Below, piece by piece: positions 46,555 through 56,700 of a DNA stretch of 64,000 nt. Within the stretch, counting starts at the first letter, position 1; every line of letters starts with the position of its first letter. Origin of the DNA: Dendrolimus kikuchii (Eukaryota > Arthropoda > Insecta > Lepidoptera > Lasiocampidae). The notes under the pieces are model-generated. The model searched no databases. It saw only the letters and a program-made list of their open reading frames with translations, and was not told the DNA's origin. The translations under genes and the position numbers were made by a program. The stretch lies in NCBI GenBank assembly GCA_019925095.2, contig CM034407.1:6632210-6696209 (forward strand), given 5' to 3'.

Positions 46555-46880
46555 ATAATTCTGGCTGTTGCTCGCAGCTTCGCTCGCGTAGAGTATAAAT
46601 AGTCATAGTTTAAGCAAATTTTCATCCCCATTTTCACCGCCGTAGGGGACGAATGTCCAAATACGTGTACTTTTATATCTTTGAAAATGGGGGATTAACA
46701 AACTGTAATTTCTTCTTCACCCTCTTAGGGATGGATTTTTTAGAAATCCTTTCTGAGTGCAGTAATATGCAGTGTAGAAAGAAGCCGCATGCAAATTTTT
46801 AATGTGTATCATAGTTCCAGTAGTTTGGCCTATGCGTTGGTATGTCAGTCAGTGAGGTCAAGTAAATAATATGTATAGCT
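46555..46880 (-). repeat. Decayed Helitron-like or Lepidoptera-type repeat
   Basis: In minus sense it ends 'cgcgagcgaagctgcgagca' near 46570 and contains 'ggggatgaaaatttgcttaa'. No CTAG end remains. The assignment is weak. Confidence 0.35.
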
Positions 46881-47245
46881 TGAATACTCCCGCTGTCCAA
46901 TTCCCTCGTCACTTTCCTGCTTGTTGCCCTCAAAATGGGCATAATTTGAACGGGGAGTTATTTTGCCTATTAATTAATATGACCCCAATCTGATTTCGGT
47001 CCCCTGGTACTTTACATTTCGGTGATTTAATTTGTGTGAACCAAAAATGGTCACGGTGCACCGATTTCTAATTTTTGTCATTGTTTATCTTTATAGTTCA
47101 GCCATGCGGTACACTATTTCTTGTAATGTATGATTTGAATGAAACTTCTTTTCTTTTCTAATTTGTAGGAATTTTTACATATTATTATTATTATGATAGG
47201 GTTAGAGCATGCAGTTGAACGAGATAACTAATACCTAAGTATAAA
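46881..47245. other. Spacer, nothing recognised
   Basis: No structure found beyond a short (ATT)n run at 47181-47190. Confidence 0.4.
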
Positions 47246-47432
47246 ACATATTATATATACATACATAACTTCACGCCAATTCCCTTGCGGGGTAGGCACG
47301 AACAACAGAGCGCCATTTAGGCTTATTCTTACACACCTCACTTGCTTCTTTGACATTCATAACTCTTGTCATGCACGCTCGTCTGTTCTTAAGGCTCCTG
47401 ACATCACCTTCTGCTAGTACATATTATATATA
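47246..47432 (-). mobile_element. RTE-like tail, copy h, with 14-bp TSD
   Basis: The sequence 'acatattatatata' at 47246-47259 and 47419-47432 is the longest perfect duplication in the family. In minus sense the frame opens within 'LAEGDVRSLKNRRACMTRV' and runs through 'KEASEVCKNKPKWRS' to the stop. The tail is only about two TATG units. Confidence 0.9.
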
Positions 47433-47785
47433 GCTATGAAATATATATACAACAAACAATTATAATCACGCTATGCAATACGATAGTGCCCCTTCAAAAC
47501 ATCTTAAATTCAAATTTGCAATTCGTATAAATAGAAACAAACCTAGCATAAACATGTTACAAACAACGGTTCCAAGCAATAAACGTAAAAAACTGTAGTA
47601 AATCGATCATTACTCCATCATAGCATAACAATCGTGCGCGATTACTGTTACCGATAACGTCCAACCTTGGTTAAGAGTCGTAAACCACGCTTAGTAATGG
47701 ATTACATTTAAACAGTAAATAACAAGCTAAAGTGTACTCGTAGGTCCATGTATACTTAATATATTGTTGCAACAGTCTTAATCAT
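47433..47785. other. Spacer, nothing recognised
   Basis: AT-rich, unremarkable. Confidence 0.4.
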
Positions 47786-47895
47786 TTATGGCCGGTTCCT
47801 ATATATGACTAATAATTCAGTTGCCTTACCATCGGTAGAAATATGATGTTACTTGTCCATACAAGTACAAGCTTATTTCAAAATTAGAAAAAAAT
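47786..47895. mobile_element. Half of a TWA-flanked MITE
   Basis: TTA at 47786-47788 precedes 'tggccggttcctatat' and 'cagttgccttaccatcggta'. The right inverted half is absent, replaced by A-rich sequence from about 47890. Confidence 0.6.
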
Positions 47896-47994
47896 AACCT
47901 TATAACTCCAAAAAAAAAATAAAAAGAAGAACAAGATTCTAACATTCTAAGTGGTGTTGGAAATTAGTAGAGCTGTTTCACTTTTTAAATAAAA

Positions 47995-48366
47995 AACTTT
48001 AATCTTCTTACGACATCTTACATCTTCGATTAACAAATCTTTAATACTACTACATGTGCGTAGGTTTGCCGATGGCCTCATGATGTCGGGCATTGATGGT
48101 CAGTAAGTAGGGTTGACAAAAAAGGTTACATAAATAGTTGTTGCAATAAATTTGTTATTTTAATTTATTATTATAAATACTTTACGTAAGTAAAACTTTA
48201 ATCTTATGACATCTTACATCTTCGATTAACAAATCTTTACTACTACATGTGCGTAGGTTTGCTGATGGCCTCATGATGTCAGGCATCGATGGTCAGTTAG
48301 TAGGGTTGACAAAAAAGGTTACATAAATAGTTGTTGCAATAAATTTGTTATTTTAATTTATTGCAA
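47995..48366 (+). repeat. Tandem duplication of a ~175-bp unit
   Basis: 47995-48174 and 48193-48366 share 'gacatcttacatcttcgatt', 'gcgtaggtttgc.gatggcc' and 'ggttacataaatagttgttg' with few differences. The 'gtaggtttgccgatg' inside each unit is the inverse of 'catcggcaaacctgcg' at 48379, so the pair may belong to a small inverted-repeat element. Confidence 0.85.
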
Positions 48367-48407
48367 TAATAGTAAGTAGTCATCGGCAAACCTGCGTGCG
48401 GCTTATA

Positions 48408-49479
48408 TTTATATTCTTATTATTATACCATCGTCCTTCGTCCAGCATCAGCTCTCAACCCACGCTACCATTCGATCGTCTCTTGTCCTTCCTTGCATCA
48501 CATTGTTTATCTTTTTAAATCTCTTCTTTCATTCATCATCTATCTTTCTCGCTCACACATTGTACACATCGTTCGGAAACACTCTCAACTACTCTATGCA
48601 AAACCACTCTTTCGTTCAGAAATATTCACCATCCCACATAATTATAGTCGGAGGGAATACAAAAAATACAAATACAATAAAGAAAACTTAAATTTAAGTA
48701 GACCTAAACTAGTACGTTCTTATTTATATTGAATTAGAATAAGTTTGTAGGTTTCTTTAAGGTTCTTAATGAAGCCTACTTACTCCAAATCAATGTGAAT
48801 AAGACCGTTATGATTTATATGCAATTAAATACTTGAGCGAAATAAGTTTCGCTATAAAAATCTTGAATGTCGTTTCACTTTTTAAATGTAAGCTTTATTT
48901 TTAATTAATTCTAGCACCAACTTATAAAATGAAACATAAACAAAGGGCGAAAATTCACACGAGATCCCAGCACAATACTGGTAACACAGAATCGTTTTGC
49001 ATATATTTACCAGACCACGTTATGTGTGGCGTTAAGCTTTTGACAATCAAAACATTGTGTTACAACAAAGTGAAAATTCCGACTCGATTAACACGTTTTG
49101 AATAATTATATGTTTACAATAATTGTTCTGATAACATTAGCATAAAATGTAACGATTTTGTACCCTGTAGCGTTGAGACAATAGAAAAGAATAACAGTTC
49201 AAGGAGTGCTATGACTGTAAATTATAATTGTGGTAATTATTATTTATGATTGTATGACTAAACAGGACTTCGTGATTTGATAGAATTGTTATTAATATTT
49301 TACATAAATATTATTGTGCTTATTTCCTGTAGGAGTATCTAATATTTTATTTGATTAAAGTCGAAAGTATTATTTTAAACTTGAAAGTGTAGTTGGTAAT
49401 TTTGGTACGTAAATAAAGTGTAATGCAAATATGTAAGCCAGTAATGTGTACAAATGAAATTCTTGTGTTTAGTTCTTAC
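48408..49479. other. Spacer, no recognisable gene
   Basis: Overlapping 79- and 62-codon plus ORFs (48493-48732) show no domain. Confidence 0.35.
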
Positions 49480-49856
49480 TAGTGGTCGCCTAGTGGTCGA
49501 AATTCAACCAGAATTAATTTAAATTGTAAGTTTGAATATTGTTAAGGTTCTTTCAAAGTTCTTGGTTCTTGTCAAAGACTATACTTCTATAATCACAGAC
49601 TTCGCCAAGGCTACACTGTTAGTTTGACTTTAACAATAAACAAAAGAGTATATATGCGTGTGAGTGTCAAATACATGTTTGTGTAATGTTTTTTTTATTG
49701 ATTTAATGTATTTATTATGTATAATTAAAAAAAAATATTAGCATTCTGCACTCCTCTATATAAACTATAAATGTGCGAAATTTCATAGTCCTCCGTAGGA
49801 GCAATTTTCGTAAAAAGGGATACAAAGTTTTTGGTTCACGTATTAATATATAGATT
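49480..49856 (+). repeat. Dispersed repeat Z, plus copy
   Basis: About 375 bp from 'agtggtcgcctagtggtcga' through 'gtatatatgcgtgtgagtgt' to 'ttttggttcacgtattaata'. The minus-strand copy at 55964-56288 matches in order, including 'tagcattctgcactcctct' and 'ctatataaactata'. Class unknown. Confidence 0.75.
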
Positions 49857-50751
49857 TATAATTTATATTAAGAATAAAATAAAACCTATATATAATACGA
49901 ACTAAACAATAATATTGATTTGATAATGTTCATTAGTTTTTCACGCCTTTTCTAGTCGATGTTTTGGAAAACGAGGGTGAATATAAGATGATTTTTATCA
50001 CAAAAATTACTAAAACGCGAAACATTTATTTAAAAAAAATGTATAATTTACTATTATCAGTATTAATTATTATATAAATATTATCCTACAATAATTATGT
50101 ATACCACCATCGCCACTCGTAATCAGCAATATTCTTGCCACGGATTGTCTGAAAGAGCTTTTTAGCGATAAGACCGCCTTTTGTACACAATTAGAATAAT
50201 ACTAGTTCGTAAGTTTTCTGTAATGGTGTACATTAAAGTGTTATCTATCTAAAGTACATTGACTCAAATATCTCTAACATTCATCCATCACTGTACCAAA
50301 TACCAAGATTACTTTTTGCATTCATAAATATTCATTAAAATTTTCGTTTAGTAAAAATACCACAAAGGCAATGCCATTATTCCTTTCTACTACAATAAAA
50401 ATTGAGAAAGTAACGTGTTCATGTATAAAAAATATATTTAATCATTGTTACCAGTCAGGACGGTGTCGGAATCGGTAAAATTTGCATAGGCAGATCCAGA
50501 TAAACAGGTTAGTATAGATGGCTATTCCCACGGAATAAGAATTTGCATCCAGACCACCTTGCGTTCGCATTTTTGTATAGCTTATATGGATTTTATTAAT
50601 TTATTCTAAGGCATGCATGTTTTACGGTTCTGTAGCCATTTTTGAGATTAATTTTTGGAAATAAAACACTTATTTTTAGTGCAAACTTAGATGAAAGACA
50701 GACAATGTTTTTATAACATATTCAAAATTGACATTAACTATTTATAATCAA
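49857..50751. other. Spacer with a LINE tail fragment at 50140-50250
   Basis: 'gaaagagctttttagcgata' then 'agaccgccttttgt' and 'cattaaagtgttatctatct' is another 3' end of the Jockey/CR1-like LINE, plus strand. The rest is AT-rich. Confidence 0.45.
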
Positions 50752-50962
50752 CTAGCTGTCCCGGCAGACGTCGTCCTGCCCGGAAAAGCTTCAATCGATA
50801 TGCCGACAGCAGCGCCACCTACCGGGTCCAATTGTGAACCAACTCGGAAACCTTCTTTGGCTCATGCACAACAACTTTGCTAAAGATCATCACATGATCA
50901 AATGTATAGTTTACGATTCTATAAAGGACATACAGACAGACATTCATTTTTATATATCAAGA
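50752..50962 (-). mobile_element. Helitron-like element (type C), complete ends
   Basis: In minus sense it starts TC (50962-50961) after A with 'tcttgatatataaaaatgaa' and ends 'gacgtctgccgggacagCTAG' minus a base at 50752 before T. The 71-codon plus ORF at 50834-51049 crosses its right edge and is a shadow. Confidence 0.75.
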
Positions 50963-50975
50963 TATACTCGTATAG

Positions 50976-51101
50976 TCAAGGTGGGGAAGTCCGGCAGTGG
51001 GGTAAGTTCATACATCTCTCGTTTTTCATTTGTTTTAAACGGGATTTAACGCCTACTCTAATTCGAATATAGAGTTAAATGAACGGACTTCCCCACCTTG
51101 A
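50976..51101. mobile_element. 126-bp TIR element
   Basis: 'tcaaggtggggaagtccg' at 50976-50993 is perfectly inverted at 51084-51101. Flanking TATA on both sides is a possible duplication, but the context is AT-rich. It lies 13 bp from the Helitron-like element. Confidence 0.8.
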
Positions 51102-51287
51102 ATATACATATTTACATGGCGAGTATTTGGATACCAAACTTTATATTGTTTTTTTTATGCATAGGAATAATATTCAAGAAATAATTAATACCATACATAT
51201 AACAAAATATGATTAATTACATTAACTATATTAATTCAGAATAATGTTGGTTAAATCATGAAAAGACAAAGTATATTCACATTAAAA

Positions 51288-51290
<3 letters not shown>

Positions 51291-51362
<72 letters not shown>
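51291..51362. repeat. (TA)36 microsatellite
   Basis: A perfect 72-base run. It creates the appearance of long Y/I ORFs on both strands (51251-51539). Confidence 0.95.
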
Positions 51363-51366
<4 letters not shown>

Positions 51367-51425
51367 CGTGCTGTCTATTTTTCTCTGAATCTACTATATC
51401 TACAAACATAATTTTTATAGAAAGA

Positions 51426-51563
51426 TATATTCTAGACAAGGCAAGAGTTATGAATGTCAAAGAAGCAAGTGAGGTGTGTAAGAATAAGCCTAAATGGCGC
51501 TCTGTTGTTCGTGCCTACCCCGCAAGGGAACTGGCGTGAAGTTATGTATGTATGTATATTCTA
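51426..51563 (+). mobile_element. RTE-like tail, copy i, with 9-bp TSD
   Basis: The sequence 'tatattcta' at 51426-51434 and 51555-51563 flanks the insert. It opens near 'ARVMNVKEASEVCKNKPKW' and keeps an intact frame to 'AYPARELA' and TGA. The first two codons, 'gacaaggcaaga', differ from the 'atgacaaga' of other copies. Confidence 0.85.
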
Positions 51564-51834
51564 TATGCCGTTACACTATGACATCGATAAAGAAACTATA
51601 AACTCGGATCGGGCGCCCCTGTACGTAACTGTGGGACGTAATTTTACTTGCAAGAAGTGGCGAGTGGCAAGGTCAAAGACATTTTTGATTTGTTAACTTG
51701 CAAAGACGTGTGAAAAATATGTCTTTACTTCGTAATTGTATTTTTATGGTGTGTAGAATACATATTTGTCGTAAACAAATGCTGTCAATTTATATTATTT
51801 CATATCTTCAAAAATGTGCTAATGCGTGAGCAAC

Positions 51835-52135
51835 ATTTTTTTTTTATTGGTGAAGCACAGCAGACGAGCTTGCCCAACTGTGATGGAAAGCGGTTACCGT
51901 CGCCTATGAACATTATAACAGTGCTGCCGGCCTTGAAGGAGAAACTGGAACCTGGCCACTGGCCAGAACACAACTCAAAGATGCATACTATAGACCAGGG
52001 GTGGTAGCCATCCAGTCGGGCAAATACCCTACCACCTGGCTGTGGGTTGTTTTGTCGTCTCTTACGACTGGCCGCCCGGCCGCAGGAAATTGTATTCTTT
52101 CTCCGTTCCTGCACGGATTTATCCAGGTTAGTAGA
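51835..52135 (-). mobile_element. Interspersed repeat Q, copy 3
   Basis: In minus sense 'gtgcaggaacggagaaagaa' leads to 'cagtcgtaagagacgacaaa', 'taaccgctttccatcacagt' and 'gcttcaccaataaaaaaaa'. The 3' end has an A run (complement of 51838-51846). The 148-codon minus ORF starting at 52246 crosses it and is not conserved in copies 1 and 2. Confidence 0.75.
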
Positions 52136-52786
52136 ACACTGTGCCACCCTGCACGTCGTAGCAACATGACGTTGGCATGACGACGTTTTTGTTGGTGGCG
52201 GCGTTAAGAAACCCGACTGCCGCATCATCTTTATCTCTAGCGCCATCTATATCTATGATTAAACTGGGGATATACAATTTGTTTAAATTACTTGATTGAC
52301 ATAATCTTTTTTTTTGCCTTTGTTTTCTGTCCCCCGGGAACAATATTATTTTTCTGAATTAAAGATAAAATATACTATGTCCTTTTCTGTACCCATAAAA
52401 ACGTGACAAACAAACTCACATACGCATTTGTAATATCATTTAGGATGTGTACCTAATTGAAATGGTCATTGGCCATATTGCACTCAGTGTGTCAAAAATC
52501 CGTTAACACGATTAAGCTTCATATCACGTACGGATGCCACAGCTATGCGAATGTGCACGTAACTGCAGTATACATAATAAGTCTGCGGTGATCTTCTTTT
52601 ACACTTTAAATAATACGCCAGATTCGACAAGTTAGTAAATAGCAGTAGAAGTTTACACACAACCTTCCTGGCATGAACTTTGTATGTCTCTTTTGCAAAA
52701 ACTACTCCGTTTTGCTGAGATGTATGCTAGGTATCGTTCAACCTCATTATTGAACATAAATAGGTCAAACTTGGTTTTAAATGTTC
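52136..52786. other. Spacer, nothing recognised
   Basis: The region around 52200-52340 is part of no second copy. No ORF is recognisable. Confidence 0.4.
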
Positions 52787-52857
52787 ATTTTTAACTTGTT
52801 CGTGCCTACCCCGCAAGGGAGCTGGCGTGAAGTTATGTATGTATGTATTTTTAACTT
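52787..52857 (+). mobile_element. RTE-like tail, copy j: 49-bp insert with 11-bp TSD
   Basis: The sequence 'atttttaactt' at 52787-52797 and 52847-52857 brackets only 49 bp: 'gttcgtgcctaccccgcaag' onward, 11 codons ending 'AYPARELA', TGA and three TATG units. It is an extremely short 5' truncation. Confidence 0.9.
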
Positions 52858-54617
52858 CCATGTATGCTTATAAATCCTACCCTGCCCATTTTCTGGAATA
52901 AAATTATTCTAAGATCTGCCCTGTTACTGTTAACCACATGTACAAAATTTCTTGTTAAAAAGTTGTGGAGCATATTTACATATTACTAAAAACCCATATA
53001 AAAATAATAAATAAATTACTACGTTTGATACACTTACCAGCTTGTACCAGCTTTGTTATATACTATACATTGATTAGATATGTGTATATTATATTATATT
53101 ACACTTAAAAAGTCTCAGTGAATGCGTGCTCAATAATTTATATTTACAGCACTTTCTTTGTTACGAAATTTTTTACAGGTTTTATAGTCTATAAGTTCCA
53201 CATAGCATACAAAGGCTTATAATTATGATTTTTACAACTTCAAATATCGTAGAAAGTAACTTTGAAATTTACTTCCTTTCCCAAGACCGCCGATGACCCA
53301 AAGTGACCTACATTCATATTTTTTATGATCGAATCTAAGCAGAATAAAAAAAGAGAATTTAATGCAGGCGAAAAAGGCGTAAGTGTCACATTTCGTCAAA
53401 AGGATACGACGTTATAAAGCTAGGAGTACACCAACGTCCGATGCCTGACCAATCGCTTTTTACGGCATGACCCCGGTCATATGCACTTTTATTACATTTG
53501 TCAAACCCCTTTCAATATTTTCTTTCACACGTTGTTAAATACGGTATTTGTCGGAACTGACTGACCGGTCAAGTAATAAACGAATTGTAAAATCATATAA
53601 AAATCCAAAGCGCATAATTATGTCGTAAAATTAAGATTTATGTAAGAACAAAATTTGTAACCGCTTTTCTAATAGCTTTTGTTACAGTTTGAGATTTTAT
53701 GACCAAAATTTTTAATATTTTTAAATTAGTTACGGTATACAAGTAATGGTTTTAAACGTACATATCTTATATCTGCTAACTGTTACAATTTTTCTTAGAT
53801 AACAAACCTTTTAGAAACAAGAGAATTATTACCAGTTTCTTTATTCCACCAAATTTGTTAAGAGTAGCTTGTAGACTAATACTAATGCATTTTTTATCTT
53901 AGACACTCACAACATATCTAAAAACCCTAATTAGAACATCGTGACATTTAAAAACGTGTATTTGATTATATTCTTTTTTCAAATGGATCATTTTACGCTT
54001 GGGTGGTCGATACGCGTTCTGACTGATTGTATCAAGTCACATTAATGTTTTTTTTCGTTGCCCACTTGACAACGTGACCAAATGTTAAGGGGCTCATAGT
54101 GCCGCGGTGTGTAAAAGCTTTCACTGTTATAGATAAAATAACTTATAGGACTTTTAAACACTTTGGTTAATGACTGTATCTCTCTGACGGATAATGCGAA
54201 AATGTGCACCTATCTTAACAAGCGGTTACATGTTTTACGACTACTTGAGCTATTACGGGTTCACATTATAATTCCTAAAAATAATCATATGTATTTCTAG
54301 TATGTTAAGCAAATATATTTGACGAAAATTATTAACTAAGTAAAGTTTATAAGTAGGTATTATAATTATTACCTGCTTATAAAGTTTGCTTTCTTACGAT
54401 AGACTCAAAATGCTGCTGTCGCACATTCTTTACGTGAATATACTTTGAATTTAGAATGCTTTTGCAGTTATAAAAAAGTATTATGTATATTTAAAAGTTT
54501 TTGCTTAAATATATATAAATAATTAACATAATTACAGATTTAATTTTTTTTAAATAAAGCAAAGTAATTCAATCACCGCTATTTAAAATATTATTTGACT
54601 CTGGGTGTGGAATAGAA
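52858..54617. other. Spacer, no recognisable gene
   Basis: Long AT-rich stretch without ORFs of note or matching repeat ends. Confidence 0.4.
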
Positions 54618-54749
54618 ATGGCGATAAATTTTATTACTTCTTTTAAATATAGTGATTTCATGGATATCGCAATGAACTGGTTCATTTCCTTACTGCTTAT
54701 TGCAGTCGTAACCACAGTCCCAACAGCCCACGGTCTACAATTAGTGTGA
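54618..54749 (+). other. Short ORF with a signal-peptide-like end, uncertain
   Basis: The ORF begins at 54618, with in-frame ATGs also at 54660 and 54672. From 54672 it encodes 'MNWFISLLLIAVVTTVPTA' then 'HGLQLV' and stops at TGA 54747-54749. The hydrophobic core and small residues before the likely cleavage point resemble an insect secretion signal. The frame stays open for 21 codons beyond the TGA ('NTQSALRSNRTHCHS'). It could be a first exon, a broken gene or chance. No other exon was found. Confidence 0.2.
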
Positions 54750-54935
54750 AACACACAATCGGCGTTACGGTCCAACCGCACGCACTGTCATTCTATAAGC
54801 CGACTTTCTAGTTAGAAACTCTAGCACTTCAAGGAAACTAGTAATTCGAGTGCGTAAATTGAGATACACGGTGCCAACAGGGTTGTCATGCTTGCAAAAT
54901 GCATATTCATATCTTTATTTAATATTGTAAAAGCG

Positions 54936-55130
54936 AAAGTAACTATGAGTATAATTTTTTACGACTAAACAGCTGAATAGATTTTATTGAAATTTAGCAA
55001 GGATACTGATTGTATTGTGGGAAAGGGCATGGGCAAACTTTCGATTCAAAAAAAGGGTTCAGTTGCTTCCAAAATGGCTACGGAACTCTATAAAGGATTC
55101 ATAATAATTTTCACAAGATTATACTTGTAA
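54936..55130 (+). repeat. Helitron-like internal fragment
   Basis: 'aaaagcgaaagtaactatga' and 'taaacagctgaatagatttt' parallel the 45129 fragment. No terminal CTAG. Confidence 0.45.
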
Positions 55131-55131
55131 A

Positions 55132-55137
<6 letters not shown>

Positions 55138-55186
<49 letters not shown>

Positions 55187-55260
55187 TACCCGAGTTCACC
55201 AGACAGGCAGATGGCCCACTTGTTGGAAAGAGATTACAGTTATAAGACAAGATCAAAATT
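55138..55260 (-). mobile_element. Retroelement 3' tail with (AT)n
   Basis: In minus sense 'gggccatctgcctgtctggt' and 'gaactcgggtaataaata' lead into an AT run (55138-55182), as if the element ended in, or inserted next to, a microsatellite. The tail motif is that of repeat Q. Confidence 0.5.
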
Positions 55261-55314
55261 TGATTCAAAAGTATAACTGTTTACAGAGTTACAAGAAAAC
55301 ATTTTATCTCATAG

Positions 55315-55607
55315 TCTAGTCGTGGTAGCGTAGTGACTAGTGCGCGCATCCCAAACTCAAAGGGCGCGGTTTCGATCCTGGCCGGAGCACCACTTACATA
55401 GTTTTCTGATCTAATGTGCATATTATTACAATTACCACGTGCTAATAACGGCGAAGGAAAACATCGTGATGCAACCTGCACATCGAGATAACCGATGTGT
55501 CAAACCTGCCAAGCCGGCTTGGATAAGCGTGGCGGGTATACTATCCGTTTCCCCTATAATGGGAGGCCCGATCCCAGCAGTGCACATTTATGGGCTGATA
55601 TTATATA
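55315..55607 (+). mobile_element. tRNA-derived SINE, second well-preserved copy
   Basis: Head 'cgtggtagcgtagtgactag' (55321-55340), B box altered to 'gtttcgatcc', body 'catcgtgatgcaacctgcac', and end 'catttatgggctgatattat'. About 85% of positions match the 12668 copy by eye. The poly-A is replaced by an AT-rich tail. Confidence 0.8.
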
Positions 55608-55963
55608 TTTTATATTATTTTACTTTGTAACTATTGAGCTTTATTGCGAGGTGCTATGTAATATGGCTACGTGACGCCCCTCGATCGCAGTGAGAACTAA
55701 CACAGACCAGATGTGACCGGTCAGCTGGTACCAGCGCCGGACTTCTAAGCCATTACACCCATTATGACTACCTTACTTGTCTCATCTGCCAAATGTCACT
55801 TCACAACATATGCATTTTAAATTCACCAAAATTTAAAACAAAATATTAAATAGAGCTTTGTAGGAAGTTCTTATTATAGACCCTGTCCAAACCTTATTGG
55901 ACATATCCTTTAATTTCTATATCCTATGATTCTTTTTCATTTATTCTTACCTTTTGTCAGTGT

Positions 55964-56288
55964 GATATCTATGTACGTGAAGCAAAAACTTTGTACCCCT
56001 TTTTACAAAAATTGCACCGACGGAGGGATATGGAATTTCGCACACTTATAGTTTATATAGAGAAGGAGTGCAGAATGCTAATTTTTCTAAATTATGCATA
56101 AAAAATACATTAAATCAATAAAAAAAAACATTACACACACTACCATGTATTTGACACACACGCATATATACTATTTTGTTTATTGTTCAAGTCAAATTAA
56201 CAGTGTAGCCTTGGCGACATCTGTGATTATAGTAGTCTTTGACAACAAATTATTATGGTCTAATTTCGACCACGGGCGACCTAGTCTT
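55964..56288 (-). repeat. Dispersed repeat Z, minus copy
   Basis: Aligned in inverse order with 49480-49856: 'gcagaatgctaatttttct', 'gtatttgacacacacgca' and 'ttcgaccacgggcgacctag' occur in sequence. An 83-codon plus ORF (56094-56345) is its antisense shadow. Confidence 0.7.
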
Positions 56289-56415
56289 AATAATTACATG
56301 TATTACACAAAACAGTTTCCTGTTACTTTAATTTATATAAACTAAAACATTAGTTTTTATACAAACCAATCAAACGGTAAAGTCGGTACATACTCGTTTC
56401 TCTAATTTATGTGCT

Positions 56416-56453
56416 ATTCTTCTTGAATATATATACATGTATTCAAGAAGAAT
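56416..56453. repeat. Perfect 14-bp-arm hairpin
   Basis: 'attcttcttgaata' at 56416-56429 is inverted at 56440-56453 around a 10-base AT loop. A third 'ttcttgaatacatg' occurs near 56476. No terminator-like T run follows on either strand. Confidence 0.8.
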
Positions 56454-56526
56454 GGTGAAAGTATATCCCCATTTTTCTTGAATACATGCAAAATAACAGG
56501 TTTAGCGTTGAAAATTTTATATTATA

Positions 56527-56700
56527 TTAGCATAAGCCCGCGACTTCGTCCACGCTCGACTTGAAATTCCCGGGACGCAAAGTACCGCAGCATTTAAACA
56601 AAGAATGCTAGCGATCGTTTTAGTGAAAACTGTCGGAGCTAAGCATAAGTTAATTTTTATGCACTAGAACAACTAACTACAAACCGCTCCGCTCACACCT
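56527..56700 (-). mobile_element. Helitron-like element (type A), 3' part
   Basis: In minus sense it ends 'cgtggacgaagtcgcgggct' and 'tatgctaa' where CTAG is expected. It is truncated at the 'gcggtttgtag' position. Confidence 0.6.

Noticed and set aside
51258..51539. 93-codon ORF fusing a Y/I repeat to a conserved C-terminus
   Set aside because: It is a TA microsatellite read in frame with retrotransposon copy i; not a gene fusion.
51800..52246. 148-codon minus ORF
   Set aside because: It runs along repeat Q, and the same frame is not open in the other two Q copies.
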